6,292 nt of DNA, taken from Pseudomonadota bacterium (GTDB taxonomy: Bacteria; Desulfobacterota; Desulfobulbia; Desulfobulbales; SURF-16). Positions within the stretch are counted from its first letter, which is position 1; each line of letters starts with the position of its first letter. The notes under the pieces were generated by a model. That model was not told the origin of the DNA. It searched no databases and was given only the letters and a program-made list of their open reading frames with translations. The DNA lies in the NCBI GenBank assembly GCA_030597865.1, contig JAUVQZ010000166.1, forward strand, positions 1-6,292, in the 5' to 3' direction. Below, one piece after another: positions 5,674 through 6,292 of this stretch. The translations under genes were made by a program, and so were the position numbers.

Positions 5674-5923
5674 GTTTTTTTTACCGCCAAAAAAGCCCTT
5701 TATGCCACGAATAGGCTGAAATCGGCAGCAGGAGTATAAAAAATTGTATTTTGTTTACCGCCATTTTTTTCCGGTAAGTTCCTTACCCCACCCTCCTGGT
5801 AGGTTGGCCCTGCCTGTGCTGCCATATATTGTGTCAGGTAAAAATGTCGTTGGGGAGGATCAACAGGATAACGGTGGGCAAGGTTTTTTGGAGCTCGGTT
5901 TGTCAAAAGACCGCAGATGCAAA

Positions 5924-6013
5924 GTAGGAGCGAGCGCGGAGTCTTCGCGCACCTGCACGGGCAACTTTGTCATTTCGCAGCAGGTAAAGTGAAGACTCTG
6001 AGCTCTCTCCTAC
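5924..6013. repeat. Long imperfect inverted repeat, GTAGGAGCGA repeat copy 2
   Basis: Bases 5924-5948 pair with 5989-6013 without any bulge: 25 positions with two mismatches (5931/6006 and 5936/6001) and two G-T wobbles. A further stem, ACCTGC/GCAGGT (5951-5956/5980-5985), sits inside around a 23-base loop. The outer ends are GTAGGAG and CTCCTAC. The left 24 bases match 4015-4038 at 21 positions. It encodes nothing and looks like a small dispersed palindromic or MITE-like element. No target-site duplication is evident. Confidence 0.75.
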
Positions 6014-6049
6014 ATCTCATACGAAAATTTGTGATTTACAGAGCACTAG

Positions 6050-6123
6050 CCCTTTGCCAGGCTCAGGGGGCGGGAGGGTGGAATGTGGTTGAGAAGGTGC
6101 CCCTTTCACAAGCTCAGGGGCGG
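6050..6123. repeat. Two direct copies of a GCTCAGGGG repeat
   Basis: CCCTTTGCCAGGCTCAGGGG (from 6050) and CCCTTTCACAAGCTCAGGGG (from 6101) are near-identical and each is followed by CGG with or without an extra G. Both resemble the minus-strand repeat at 2559-2580. They look like eroded copies of one small dispersed element. Confidence 0.5.
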
Positions 6124-6155
6124 ATGTGTGTCATTTAGATGGACAGAGAGGCAAG

Positions 6156-6196
6156 TGGGGCTTGGAGTGTTTCTGCTGTTGAGATTCCAAGCCCCA
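6156..6196. terminator. GC-rich hairpin, possible terminator
   Basis: TGGGGCTTGGA (6156-6166) pairs perfectly with TCCAAGCCCCA (6186-6196), giving 11 base pairs around a 19-base loop. Only a short TTTT (6207-6210) follows, some 10 bases later. It may be a terminator for a gene outside the window or another palindromic repeat. Confidence 0.4.
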
Positions 6197-6224
6197 GATA
6201 GAGGTGTTTTGACAAGTTAAGCGC

Positions 6225-6262
6225 TGATGGGCTCGTAAAAAGTCATGAGATGGACGCCATCA
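6225..6262. repeat. Partial palindrome with a CTCGTAAAAAGTC core
   Basis: TGATGG (6225-6230) pairs with CCATCA (6257-6262), and CTCGT pairs with ATGAG (6232-6236/6245-6249) inside. The GATGG-CTCGTAAAAAGTC wording resembles a dispersed repeat I recall from Desulfobacterota genomes. That is memory only. The element may continue past the right edge. Confidence 0.35.
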
Positions 6263-6292
6263 AGCACTAGAATCTGTAATCAGCTTCAAGGA

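Larger units (their letters stand above)
5700..6292. other. Repeat-rich region without a gene
   Basis: The small open frames here (5700-5906 minus, 5744-5992 plus, 5917-6138 plus) have no ribosome site and low-complexity or Pro/Cys/Gln-rich content, and two of them run through inverted repeats. I see no gene. The region holds the 5924-6013 inverted repeat, two CTCAGGGG repeats, a GC-rich hairpin at 6156-6196 and a partial palindrome at the right edge. TTTACCGCCA occurs twice nearby (5680-5689 and 5754-5763). Confidence 0.6.

Noticed and set aside
5700..5906. 68-residue minus-strand frame upstream of the porin
   Set aside because: There is no ribosome site, the content is low in information, and it sits in a region of T-runs and repeats behind the porin promoter.
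1..6292. CRISPR array, tRNA, rRNA or complete insertion sequence
   Set aside because: No regularly spaced repeats, tRNA cloverleaf, rRNA segments or transposase reading frame were seen on either strand.

Overview
The window looks like chromosomal DNA from a Gram-negative bacterium. Three outer-membrane beta-barrel proteins with Sec signal peptides fill most of the coding space. The style of the porins and the LbtU-type porin suggest Desulfobacterota (former Deltaproteobacteria, perhaps the Desulfobulbales). That placement rests on recalled family resemblance, not on a search.

Layout. Bases 1-109 hold the probable tail of a gene entering from the left, followed by a strong hairpin. Bases 102-478 form a regulatory unit: a sigma70-like promoter, a clear cobalamin (B12) riboswitch with its B12 box at 281-294, and an intrinsic terminator at 439-478. 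After a 362-base leader with no gene but a possible multi-stem RNA fold (597-712) comes the first porin (841-2127, LbtU family). The next gap, 2128-2753, holds a 12-bp hairpin, small palindromic repeats, a C9T9 tract and a decayed fragment of a second LbtU-like gene. An OprB-type carbohydrate porin follows (2754-4010, + strand). It converges with a third porin on the minus strand (4167-5522), and the two share one perfect 16-bp bidirectional terminator (4097-4132). The minus-strand porin has a well-formed promoter at 5645-5673 and a structured 5' UTR. The right end (about 5700-6292) has no convincing gene and is rich in inverted and dispersed repeats, notably a roughly 90-nt near-perfect inverted repeat at 5924-6013.

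How it works together. All three proteins control what crosses the outer membrane, but they belong to different families and have separate signals, so this is a cluster of transport genes rather than one operon. The most interesting link is the B12 riboswitch and its terminator placed ahead of an LbtU-family porin with no other gene between them. This suggests the porin helps take up a corrinoid, cobalt or a chelated metal rather than, or as well as, a siderophore. An 8-bp match between the riboswitch core and the terminator's 5' arm offers a possible switching mechanism. No complete mobile element, CRISPR array, tRNA or rRNA was seen.
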